Assembly: GCA_038150305.1 (NCBI GenBank)
Contig: JAYOTG010000012.1
Location: 1-48,927, forward strand
Reading direction: 5' to 3'
Length of the DNA: 48,927 nt
Source: MGIIa-L3 sp038150305
GTDB taxonomy: Archaea; Thermoplasmatota; Poseidoniia; Poseidoniales; Poseidoniaceae
In this document: one piece after another, positions 34,087-46,600 of the stretch
Position numbering within the stretch: the first letter of the stretch is position 1
Layout: each line of letters starts with the position of its first letter
The notes under the pieces: model-generated
What the model was told of the DNA's origin: nothing
Database searches by the model: none
Seen by the model: only the letters and a program-made list of their open reading frames with translations
Translations under genes and position numbers: made by a program

Positions 34087-34626
34087 TCACGCAGCGACGT
34101 CGTAGGACAGTCCACTCCAGCTGCGGAGCAGAGCGCCCTGACCGACTTCAGGTGCGTAGGACAGTTGGATGGTCACGTCCGTCAGGGGCGTGCCGTCAGC
34201 AAGGTGGGTGCGCACGAAGATCGTGTCACCGACGAAGAAGGTCGAGACCTTGTCGTCTCCTTCGGACCGAACAGAGTCGGAGAAGGTCACCAGACTGTCG
34301 CTGTTGTAGGGAGAGAACCCGTACACGCCGTCGGAGTTGGCCATCTTGACCTCGTAGACACCGTCGATTTCAGCGGCGAAGATCTTGATCTCCACGGCTT
34401 GCGTCGCCAGTTCCGTTTCGGACTGCTGCACTTCGATCTTCCAGTGGCCGGTCTCCGCGTCGAACGCGTCGATGTCCTCAATCTGGAAGGTGATGCGGGG
34501 CACACCCTTGACGTCGGTCTCAGCCAGGCTGGAAGCCCAGACGTAGATCACACCGGAAAGCACCACGGTGATCGCCACCATCAGGATGGTCGCGATAACC
34601 GGGCTCACGGCAGCCTCGTCTTCGAC
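34087..34626 (-). other. Archaeal type IV pilin-like domain within the giant protein
   Basis: From about 34608 downward the coding strand gives VSPVIATILMVAITVVLSG, then VIYVWASSL, preceded by EDEAA. This is the Pilin_N signature of archaeal type IV pilins, where the class III signal peptide is cut just before the hydrophobic helix. About 150 residues of beta-rich head follow (ITFQIEDIDAF, VEIKIFAAEIDGVYEVKM, TDVTIQLSYAPEVG). The total matches a complete small pilin. An internal ATG at 34704 could in principle start it as a separate 205-residue product. Confidence 0.7.
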
Positions 34627-37600
34627 GAAGCGTGGGGAGGATTCCTCCTCTTCCTCTTCGTCTTCTTCGCGGCGACCCGCCAAAGCGAGGAGGCCGACAA
34701 CCATGCCCGCGAGGGCAACGGCGACGATGCTCGGAGCGAACGATGGGACACCGGAGGCGCCAATGGTGCGCACGACGTCAGGCAGTTCCTGGTCGGTGAT
34801 CTCGAAGGATCCGCGGCCGTAGTCCGCCTGGTCGCAGACGTCGATGTTGCCCGTGAGGGTGTTGTACATCACGTTGTTACACCAGTCCTTGTCCTCGAGC
34901 ACAGGTCGACGGATGCTGTCGGTTCCGTCCTCAGAGCCATAGAAACCGGGCTCAGCCCAGTAGTCGAGGCCGTTGGGGAGGGTCACCTTGCCGTGGCTGG
35001 CAGGCTCGTCAGCGATGAAGCGGTCCTCGACCGACTTCGTCATGTCGCAGGTCTCATCGACACAGGTCTTGACGTCCATCTCGACCCACACGGTCGTGGT
35101 GACCGCCTTCACGTAGACTTCGGAGTCCACCGTCACGGACTGGCCGTAGGCGGGCGCGTCAATGTAAATTGCGTCGCGCTCCGTCTCGGCGTGGCCGTCA
35201 CTCTGGAAGGTGATCATCAGCATGCTGTCGTGGTTGTAGGGGCCTTCGTCACCGCCAGCGGTCACGGTCACGGTCACGGGCACCCAGGTGCCGTCCATGA
35301 CGTTGGAGACGCCGTTGAAGTCGAAGCCGCTGTTGGCTTCGAAGTAGTAGTCGGGCACCTGCTCGGCCACGTTCTGCACGATGATCTTCACGTCGCGCTT
35401 CAGCGAGGTCTGCTGGATGTAGCCGTTGTCGTTGATGTCGTACGCGAAGCCCGTTGGGGCAGCGGCGCTGTCCGTGAGGTAGAGTTCCATCTCACAGAAG
35501 CCCTTGCCGGCCGGGTTGACCTGGTGCACACCGCCGTTGTAGAGGTAGTCGATCTGGTTGATCGGAGCGTTGGTGGTGGCGTCCTTCACGAGGTCCAGCA
35601 CGAGCTCGTCACCGTTGAAGGTGAACGAGAAGTAGTTCGTGTAGGCACAGTACGCGCGGCCGTTGTCGTCGAGCTTGGGCAGCAGCGACCAGGTGAGGTC
35701 GCTGAGGTCGTGGTCGACGTCGTTCTTGAGCGCAGACAGGTCGAAGGTCAGCTCGTCGGCTTCTTCGGTGTCCTCAAGCACGCGGATGGTCCACTCGCCG
35801 TAGATGAGCGAGGAGTCGTTCGAGGCCCAGTTGATCGTGTCACCGGTCTGGAGGTTCCAGTCGTCGATGGTCGGTGCGTCGTTGACGGGCACCACGCTGA
35901 TGGTGATGACCTCGTCAACCGCGTTCTGGTTCACGGCACCGTCGTCGGACAGGCTCAGCGTGATGTCGCACGAGCCACCGGCTTCGAAGTCCATGCCGGA
36001 CTTGCCGGTCACGGTCAGCACCGTGTCGTCAACCATGCCGACGCTGAACAGCGGGCAGGTCTCGTCCACGGACACGCCCCAGGTGTACACCTGACGGGAC
36101 GGGTCGTTCTCGTTCGGCTGGTCCTTGATGAGGTTCAGCGCGCTGCTGCCGGTGTTGGCCACGTCCGAGAGGATCACGGACACGCTCTGACCGCCGACAA
36201 GGCTGTCTTCGGGGATGTAGTTCACGTGAGCCGCGTCACCGAAGAGCATCACGGTGTCCACACAGTCGCCGTTGGTGTCGCGCTGACAGATCTCCGGAGC
36301 GTCGTTGACGTTCTCGACGATGAAGTAGATCGAGCGGTCGTCCTCGAGGCCGTTGCTGTCGGTCACGGTGAAGTTGAACTGCACCATACCGAACTGCTCG
36401 GCGGTCGGGGTGATGCTGAGGTCGTGACCCGTGAGGGACCAGCTGACCAGACCCTCGGCGGGCATCGGCGTGTTGCCGTAGACCACCACGGTCTCGCCTT
36501 CGTCGACGGCCCACGTGAGGTCGCCGGCGGCGTCCTGCACGTCAGAGGCGTACGAGGTCAGGGAGACGGTGTATGCACCGGAGTCTTCGTCCACGGTGAT
36601 GTTCGCAAGGTCACTGCCGATCGACGGGCAGGCGCGCTCGATGTCCATCGAGAGCGCGACGTTGTCGGACATGTTGACCGCATCTTCGGTCGCCCAGTCA
36701 ACGGCACAGTCGTCGTTCGTGTGCTTGATCATCACGTCGTATTCCTTCGCGGCCGATGGCACGTTGCTGCCGAGGAAGGTACGGTAGGTGAGCACCTCGT
36801 CCTCGAGCACGCCGTCCGCCAGGTTGTTCGCACCGAGCACCACGGTGTAGTACTCGCTGAAGTCCTGGAGGGTCGTCGTTGCGTCCATGTCTTGGTCGGG
36901 GTAGACCTCGCTCACGTCAGCACTGCTGTCGCTCTGCACGATGGCAACCATGCGCACGGAGCTCGGCATGCCGCCGAGGCGGCTGAAGGGCACCATGATC
37001 TCGGCGAAGTCGCCAGAGAAGTCGGCGTCGACGTTGTCGGCGGAGAGCGACGTCACGCCCCAGCCGAGGAAGCCGTAGGCGTAGAGGTCGTTGCTCGCGT
37101 CGGACTCGGCCCAGTAGACGAAGTCAGCCTCGAAGGGCAGGTCGTGGGCGCCGGAGGCACCGTAGTCGTAGCCCGTGTCCGAACCGCCACCGGTGACGTC
37201 GAAGTACACCAGGAGGTCCGAGGTGGACAGGTCGAGGCCGTCGATGGCCACGTACAGGTCGTCGTTCTCCGTGTAGGTCACGTAGAAGTTCTCGGTCAAC
37301 TCACCGGGCATCGCATCGTCGGACGGGTTCAGCTCGGAGCCGACCCAGTCCGCGTTGTCGCCGTCAACGGCCATCGCGTCGGACTGGAAGTCCGGCGAGA
37401 TGTAGGCCGCACGGAGGCCGTCGGTGCTCACGATGGAGACGCCGACCTCAGAGGTAACGGGCGCGCTGAGGTGCGAAGCAGCGATGTCGAGGAGGTTGGC
37501 CTCGTCGATCATCGTACCGGTCGGCACGACGAGCAGGGACGGGGTCAGATCCTGGCCGATGGAGGTCACCATCGCGCCCTGGTCCAGCTCGATCTGAGTC

Positions 37601-40600
37601 GTGACCGCGGAGGTCCACGTCAGGTTCTCGATCTTGCCGACCGAGTCCGAGACGAAGATGGCGGTTTCTGCGTCCACGTCACCCATGTTGTAACGGAAGT
37701 CCGTGTTGTAGATCTCCATGCCCGCAGCGCCTTCAAGGTTCACGCAGTACATCAGAGCCTCACCGCTGTCTTCGAGCAAGAGGCCGACACCAGAGGTGCC
37801 GCCGTCGAGTTCAGCGTAGTTGATCAACAGCTGCGTGTCGTAGGCCCAGACACCTTCGCTGACGCCAGCAATGGTGGCGTTGTCGATGATGCTGAGGGTA
37901 CCCGCGTCGGATTCCACACCGGTGTCGAAGCCGGAGATGGTGGTGCCGCTGAGGGTCACCGTGTCGCCGCTGGCGGAAACAACACCAGAGGTGCTGGCTT
38001 GGTCACCACCGAGCAACTCGGAGTTCTCGTCGATGAAGTCGCAACCGTCAGCCACGATGGCATCGGTCGGCATGGCGACGAAGTTGTCGGCCATGTTGAT
38101 CGCCGTACCGGTGCAGTCCTCAACGAGGATACCGGTCGTCGCAATCACCGTAGAGCCTGGGCTCATCGAAACGTCGTTGCCGCTGATGACGGGTCCGGTC
38201 ACACCGCTCTGCGCCGACGTGTAGTAGGCGTCCAGGGTGATACCGCCGTCGCCCCAGCTGTCGGAGACGTCGATGGTGTAGGTTCCAGCGTCCGTGTAGG
38301 TGGTCAGAGGCTTGTAGGCCGTGTTGGAGCTGAACGTGTAGGTGCTCCACGAGTCCTTCGTGCCGTCGGGCTTGGTGATCTCCAGGGAGATTTCGTAGCC
38401 CCAGCTGTCGGTTTCGATGTCGATCACGAGGGTCGAGCCGTTGCCGGCGAAGTTGAAGGTGCAGCTGTCGCTGTAGCCGTAGTTTCCGGAAATCTCACAC
38501 AGGTCCGTGGTGGTGCCAACAGGCTGCGTGGCCTCGGACATCAGGATGCCCGTGGTGGCGTCGACGATCACGTTGTCCATGATGTCACCGTATCCGCCGT
38601 TGGCGTGAATGCCAGCGTAGGAGTTGCCGGGTCCATACATGTCGTTGTCGCTCACTTCGAAGCCCTTGACGTCGTTCAGGTAAATGCCGTCCTCGGTGAA
38701 TCCGCGGATGGTGTTGCCCGAGATGGTCAGGTCCTCAATGGTGCTGTCCCATGCCGAGATGGCCGAGTCAAGACCGCCCGTGTTGTTCATCACGTTGTCA
38801 ATGACCATGGCGCCCTCAATGCTCGCGCTTGGGTAGAAGCGCACGTCAGAGATTTCGCCACCGTCTTCGAAGGTGTTGCCACGGATGCTTACGTTGTCCG
38901 CTCCGATCTCGTTGGAGTTGTGGCTCCAGTAGTATGGCGAGCGCTGCATCTCGATGCCGACCGCACAATCGTTGAACGTGTTGTTCTCGATGATGTTGCC
39001 GTCACCGCCGTAGAGGCGCATGCACATGTCCTGAGACTGAATGGCGTTGTTCAACGGAGACCAGCCCTTGTAGTGGGAAATGGTCGAGTTTCGCACGTTG
39101 AAGAAGTTCAACTCGTAGTCGGAGTAGTACCCGTAGCCGATCGCACCAACAATGGACGCAATGCCGCTGAACTCGGTGTTGTTGGCGTCCAAGTTCATGG
39201 AGTAGTAGGTGTAACCGAAGTTGATACCAGCCAGCTCACCGTCGTCGTTCAGGGACATGCCCTGAACCGTCGAGTCGTGCATGTAGACGTTGACTTCGCC
39301 GTTGTACCGGGGGTACACGCGCGAGAGGTCGTTCGTGGACCAGGAACCGGTCCAGATCATCGTGGTGCCGTTCCACTCGTAGGTGTCACCGTCGAGGTAC
39401 CAGTTGGGCGCGTCAATCATGACGGCCTTGCCGGTAAAGTCACCGCCATCGACGGAGCCGTAGTAGTAGCCGTGCTCTTCGAGGCCGTTGGCGAACTCGC
39501 GGCTCGAGCCCGTCGAGGACCAGCCGTTCGCACAGCGGTTGACGTAGTTGTAGCTGGCGGACGTCCAGGAGTAGCACACGCGGTGGTCGAACTCGTCAAT
39601 GAGTTCGACGGTTTCGGCGTTGCCGCTGTTGTCGCTCAGACTGACGGCTTCCTCGACATAACGGAAGTCGGCGTTGCTGTCGCTTGCAGTGTTCCAGTAG
39701 TAGTCCACCATGGCCACAGAGGACACGCTGTATCCGTTCAGGTCGATGTTGTGCAGACCGGCAGCGTCGACGTTAATCGACGTGAAGGTCAGGTCCTCCG
39801 CAACACCCGTGGTGCCCGTCGTGCCGGACGAGGCCGTGGCGCCTTCCGCATTGCGGAGGACAACGGCGACATCGGACACACCGACCGCACCGTTGCCGTC
39901 GCTCTGGTCGGCGGTCATGGTCACGTCGAGTTGACGCATGCGGTTGAATTCACCAGATCCGGTGACGTCCACACTCGTGCTGTCCACGGTTCCTTCGATG
40001 AAGTCGACCACGGACGAACCGCTGATCTTGAAGTCGTTGGAGGTGCTGCCCATCGTCGAATCGACGAAGGTGAAACCACCGCTTCCTGCAAGGTCGAAAC
40101 CGACGTTGTTGCCGCTGAAGTCAACGGAATCGTAGCTCAGATCCTTGGTGGTGCTCGAGCCGAACTTCATGGCTGCACCGGCGCTGTTGGACACGGTTCC
40201 GGAGAAGTCACCGCCGAAGTCCTTGACGTAGTACATGCCGGCCACAATCTGGGAATCCAGGTCCATGTTTTCGAGGTCCATGCTTCCGGCAGCGCCGTTC
40301 GCCACCAGGACACCGTAGTCGCCACCGTTCACGGTGACGCCATCGGCGCTGGCCATGGTCGAACCGTCAACCATGATACCGGCGTCGTTCGGGCTGTTGA
40401 CCTCAACGGTGTCGAGGTGACCGGCGGCGAAGTCGCCACCGATTTCCACACCGATGTCGGCGCCGTTGATGGTGCCGTCCTTGAACAGAGGCGTACCGGA
40501 CTCGCGCTTGTAGTCACCGAGGTCCGCAGGATCGTTGCCCGCACGGGCCACGAACTCGTAGCGGTCCTGGTAGTTGTTCGCACGGTTGTGCAGGACGTCG

Positions 40601-43600
40601 ATGTACATCGTCGCAGAGGTGAGGTTGCTGGCGGAGATGTCCACAATCGGGTAGGTCACGCGAGCACCTTGGCCGCTGCTCATGTAGTACGAGTAAGCGT
40701 AGTCCACACAGACGTTGTAGTTGTTCGTGCCGACGAGGCCCTCGGGTGGAACCATCACGCCGCTCCATCCGGCCCAGCTGTAGGTGCCGAAGCCCCAGTA
40801 GTGGTACGGGTAGTACGCGTAGGATCCGCTGGGGGTCACACCCTCGATGTTCTCCCAGTTGAAGCCAAACGCTGCGGGCCTGTTGTAGTAGTTGGGGTAC
40901 GAACCGGATTGTCCGGTGAAGTACCAGTAGACACCAGAGGTGCCCCAGCCGCCGTAGAAGGTGTTGCCAACACGGTTGGGTCCGTAGTCAACGCCGTAGT
41001 AGTTGCAGTCCCACTGTGGGACACCACCCGCGCCACCTTGGTAGGTGCCAACATCGCCAACACCCTCGTTGGGGTCGCTCGAGCTGTACGGATAGTATCC
41101 AGTGTCACCGGCGCTGATGTTCCAGGTGTTGCCGGCGTTGTCGGTCAACTCCATGCGGTAGCGGTCGGTGATGAAGTAGTACTTGCTCGTCCAGTAGTTG
41201 TAGTATGGGTGAGCGTTGCCACCAGCGTAAATCGAGTTGGCGCCCACCTGGAGGTAGTCGCTGTTCCCGATGAAGGCCGAGAGGTCGATGTCGTAGGTCT
41301 GCCATCCCCGGCTCACGCCAGCGAGCGACGGGGAACGGTAGATGGTGGGGAGGCTCATGCCACCCTCCATGTCCACACCGACGGTGTTGTCGGTGGAGGT
41401 GAAGCCGTCGATCTGAGGCGCGGCGTTCTTCGACATGATGCCCACAGCACCGTTCTTCACCACGATGTTGTCGATCGACGCAGCGGATCCTTCGACCCAA
41501 AGCGCCGTACCGGTGTTCGCGGTGTTGATGATGGTGGAGTCGCTGATGCTGACGCTGCCGCGGTCGATCTTGACCGTGGCCATGTCGTCGTCGGAGGTTT
41601 GTGCGCCGTAGACTTCAGCTGACTCGGAGAGCACCAAGGCGCCGTCGGAGCCAATGTAGAGCGCCGACATCGTGGTCGAGTCTTGGTGGAGGTCCTTCAG
41701 GACACCACCGGCAACCGAGAGCGTACCGTCAGCGACGTCCAGACGGACGCCGTACGAGGAGCTCTGGGCCTTGATGGTCCCCTTGCCACCCGTGTCGGAC
41801 GAGACGTTCACGACCAGCGAACCGCCGTTGCTGATGGTCAGCACCGGGCTGCTCGTCGCAGACGCGTCCACGGTCATCACGGAACCCATCATGACGAGGG
41901 TGCAGCCGTCGATATCAAGGTCAGCGGACAGCGTCATTGGGAAGCTGTCGAAGAGGTAGACACCTGGGCTGGACTCAGCGCCTTGGAAGGTCTGGTTGTT
42001 CGCCATCCATGCGCAGTCCATGTTGGGCTGGTCAAAGTTGATCGGAGCGGGTTGCAGGAGCAACTCGATCTGGTCGCCGAAGCCAAAGCCACCGGTGGGG
42101 TACCACGCAGAGGACACTTCGGTCTCGTTCTGGCCGGCAGCACCCCATCCGAAGATGTTGTGATCGCCGTAGGCGTTACCGTCGGAGTCACCGGAGATAA
42201 CCCACGCTTCAGCCATGCCCGTGGTGTCGGTCTTGGCAACACCAACCTCAAGGAGAGGGGTGGCTGGGCTGGACGTGGTGTCCATCACGGTGGTGCGAAC
42301 GCTGTGGCCCGACTTGTACACCTTGGTGACGACGCTGTTGATCAGGGCCTCACGGTACAGGGACACCTGCGCGAGCCCACCGTACCAGACGGTCGCGGAG
42401 GACGAAACGTCCACCGGACAGCTGGAGGTGTTACCGCTGGCGTCAGCACAGTCAGCAAAGCCCGTGCCGTCGTCATAGCTGACGTCGATGAGCACGATGT
42501 CGCTGTTCGACGAGGCCTTGGCGAGGTAGTTGCTGCTGCCGTCAATGTCGCTGGAGGTCACTTCAACCGAAGCCAGGGTAATCTCGGAGTTGCGGCCGTA
42601 GACGGCATCCACGGAGGAGTCGTCGTGGTCGATGGTCGAGCCCAGCTCCATCACGATGGTGTTGGTGGCCGAGGTCGAGAAGCTGTACAGACGGCTGACG
42701 TCAGCGTTCTCGAGGATGAGGCTCCAAGCACCGCCGTTGATGGTCAGGTCACCGATGTCCAAGTTCTTCCAGGTCTCGGTTTCCGTGTGCGTCGTGGTGC
42801 CGGAAATCGACACGTCGCCCGCACTGATGCCCTCGAAGACGCCGAAGTGGATGCGCTGCATCGTGATGTCGCCGGATTCGACGTTCATCATGACCGCGTC
42901 ATCGCCCACGGGGCCCACGGTGGAGGAACCCCAGCCGTTGGGGGTAATCCACAGGTCAGCGCTGCCGAAGTCGACGTCGTCCATGTACACGCTGGAGACG
43001 GCGTTGAAACCGCTGTTGGCGTAGTCGGGCACGCTGACGTTGTAGAGGTACACGTCGGCGTTGCTGCCGTGCATGGCATCGATCGCCACACCGGTCTGGC
43101 TGGCGGAGTTGCTGACGCTCACGTTGGAAACGGTCACGTCCTGCAAATCGACGTCAATGAAGTTCACGTAGGAGTTCGTGACGGTGACGTTCTCGACGAA
43201 GAGGCTACCCGCGGTAGAACCTGGGTAGTTGACGATCGCGCCACCCCAGGACTGTCCGTTGGTGTTACAGTTCTTCAGGGAACCCTCACGCAGAATGGCG
43301 ACGGTGTCCTCAGCGAAGTTGAAACACGCATCGTCCGCGCCGTCAACGGCGAAGTTCGTCATCTCGACGACCGTGCCTTGGCCCGAGCCGTGCTCGAAGG
43401 CCGCAGCGACGTTCGTGAAGGTCACGTCGTTCATGGTGAAGTTGCCCACGTTCGCGTTGGTGCTGGGGGAGCTGCCGTGGCGGCTGCCCGCGGCAATCGC
43501 AGCGTCACTGGTGTTGCGGAAGTCGACGTGAGAGAACTCGTGTCGGTCATCGGTACCGGTGGTGCACGCGGCGGTGAACGCCAGGCCCTTCCAGTCGGCG

Positions 43601-46600
43601 CCAGCCTGGCCCTCGAAGGTGACCGGGTTGGCTTCGTTGCCGTTGATCTTCATTTCGTCGCACGTGCCGTCGAAGGAGATACCCTTCCCGTTGGCCACCT
43701 GGACCACAACGCCGGGCTGAATCGTCAGGTCGGCGGAAACGGACAGGTAGTCGTTGCTGGGGTTGATGCGGATCGGGCTGTCGTCGATGTCCCACGTGGT
43801 GTCCGTGGTGATGTCGGCGTCAATGTCCGTACCCTTGCCGTTGTAGGGCATGGTGCGGTAGCGGACGCTGCAGTCGATCGCCGTGTTGTCGTAGCAGTAG
43901 TAGGAGGTGTAGTAGCCCCACCATGGCGCAATCGTGCCGGGGCGCGACGCCGAGTTGCCCGAGTAGGGCATGGATGGGAAGTTGCTGCTCCACGTGGAGA
44001 CACCGCGCTCGAGGCTCGTGGCTCCGTTGTCGATGAAGTACATGTAGCCCTGACGGCCCAGACGGATGCGGTCGTTCGAGTCGGTGCCCTCGTAGAGGGT
44101 GCCGAAGTACTCGAAGTCGAAGTCATCGGGCATGTCGATGTTCGCGTTGCAGCTGGACTTGTAGGTGTTCCAGTACCAGCTGTAGGCGCAGTAGTAGCCG
44201 TACGGCGTACCGCTGCTGCTGCCGCTGAGCGCCGTGTCGTAGTTCTTGATCTCGGTCAGGCCTGGCGAGAAGCTCTCGTGGCCGTTGCTCGTCGAGGAGG
44301 TGTGCATGCGGTAGTTCGTGGTGAACGGGTTGGATCCGTAGAGCCATCCGTTGCCCTTCTGCAGGGTCTCACCCTTCGCGCGGGTCTGGTCTTGGTACCC
44401 CGTCACGGAGTAATCGACGTAGACCTGACAGCCGGTGTCGTACTTGAACTCGAACTCGTTGGTCACGTCGTAGAAGACCACCTGGTAGGTGCAGAGGTAC
44501 GAGTTGGTGTACCCCATGTCGTGCCACTCAACGATGAACATCTTGTTCGGGTCACCGACTTCGAACGTGGAAGCCGTGGTCTGAACGGAGTTCGGCGTGG
44601 TCACGTCAGTGGAGACGTCTTCAGCCGTGATGTAGTACTCGATGTAGTCAGAGGTGTTCAGGTTGGTGATGTCAGCCGACCAGTCGCAGGTCGCCAAGAC
44701 ACACTGCGTGGCGGTCTTGCCGACGGGGGTCATGATCTGGGACATCGTGGAACCGTTGTTCACGCTGTAGTAGAGGGTCGGACCCGTACCGGCCGTTGTG
44801 CTGACGTTCAGGCCAGCGGGCGGTGAACCGCCGTCGGCGATGGTCGCGGTCACCGTGCGCGAGCGGGCGTAAGAGTCCGCGAGCGAGGTGTGGGTGATCG
44901 TCGGCGCGTAGGTGTCGGGCTCGGGTGCGATCTTCATCACGTCGTAGGTGACGGCGGAGCCAGCACCGGTGCGGGCGTAGTAGCCTGCGCCGAGTGCGAA
45001 TCCGTTCCACTTGTAGTTCGCGTTGTAGACGTAGTAGTAACCGGAGGAACAGCTTGGGCTGCCGGAGGAGGAACGCAGGAAGTGCGTCCAGCCGTTGGTA
45101 CCCGTGCACACGACGTTCTGGCCGGTGCTGGAGTACGTGGCGTTCCACGAGTAGCCCGCGAAGTCGCCGGTGATGTCACCGGGGACCACGTAGCGGTGAG
45201 CAGCGGTGTAGCCGTAGGTCGAAACCTGGGAAGCGGTGCTGCCACCAGACAGCGGCTCTTCGATGCTGGTCTCGTCACCGATACCGACCATGGCGAACTC
45301 GTCGCCGTCCCAGAGGAAGACGAGGTTCATGCCTGGTCCGTCGTCAGCGGAGATGCTGAGGAAACCACCGTTGTCGTCGTCGAGGTACACCTTACCGGGG
45401 CTGGAACCGCCGGTGTTGTAGGACGAGGTCGCGGGGTAGGTGGAGGTCTGCCACTGCACGATCCAGTTGTTGTAGAAGTAGTTGGAGCCGGACGAGCCGG
45501 TGTAGAAACAGCGGCTGCTGCCCGTACCACAGTCCGAGGTGTCGAACTCGAAGTAGTACTCGTCGCTCTGGTCGAAGTAACTCATCTGGCGGTCGAAGAA
45601 CTTGGTCGGGCTGAACAGGTTCGTCGCGCTGACCTCCGTGGTCAGCTGAACCATCTTCTTTGCGTCACCGGCGTTGTTGATGTCGTCAACAAAGAACCAG
45701 TAAGGCGTCGGCGTGGTCTGAGAGCCGGTCAGCGCTGGCGTGTACCCCTCGTTGGGGTCAGAGGCGCCGGTGCTGTCGACGTTCAGGTCTTGATACCACC
45801 AGTAGTAGGTCACATAGTCACCCGCGGTGATGTCACTGGTCTGGGCCTTGAACTGGCACTCGGGGCTGGAGGTGCTGCACGTGCCGATCGTCGTCGCGGC
45901 AACAGAGGTGTAGCTGCCGTTGTTGATGGCGTAGTACAGGGTTGGCTCGTTTCCGCTCGTGGTGTCGATACCGGAGGTGTCGGACAGGCCGAGGAAGAAC
46001 GTGCGCTCGCCCTCGATGTACGAGGTGATGCCGTCGTACTCACCGAAGGTCGCCGTCGGTGCGTCGGAGTCCGTACCGCCAGAGTAGGTCAGGGCGAGGT
46101 AGTTGTTCGAGGAACCGCTGGTGTAGGCGTAGGTGTAGACGTACTGGCGGGTGCCGGAGTTGGTACCCGAGGTTGCGATGAGCGAGTTGTCGAAGGTCTT
46201 CGACAGGCCGACGCTGGAGGTACCGTTGAGGGCGGACCAGATGTAACCGGCCTGGGTCGAGGACGAACAGGACGTGGTACCGGTCGAATCGCAGAAGACG
46301 GCGGTCTTCCAGCCGGTGCCGTGGTCGCTCTCGGAGAAGTCGACGCCAGGAGAGTGCACAGCGGAGACGATCATCGCCTTCTGAGCCGTGCCGCCGTAGC
46401 CGCTGGTCAGGTAGGACGTGCTGATGGCGCCGCTGCAGGTCGGGGAGCCCATGCTGTAGCCGCTGTAGGTTTGGTAGTAGTAGTAGCCGCTGGTTGGCGC
46501 GCTGCCGGTCGCGGACGTTGCTGGGCGCGTCGTGCCGCAGTCCTCCATGATCTTGACGTCGAAGTCAATCTTGCTGTTGGAGAGGTAGGAGTAGTGGTAG

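Noticed and set aside
34057..41622. Plus-strand open frame of about 2520 codons opposite the giant gene, with further long ones at 41683-44826 and 44890-47844
   Set aside because: Composition is Val/His/Arg/Asp/Gly-rich without domains, signal or membrane helices. It is the antisense reading of a GC-rich gene that rarely uses codons giving stops on the other strand. The minus-strand frame has clear domains throughout.
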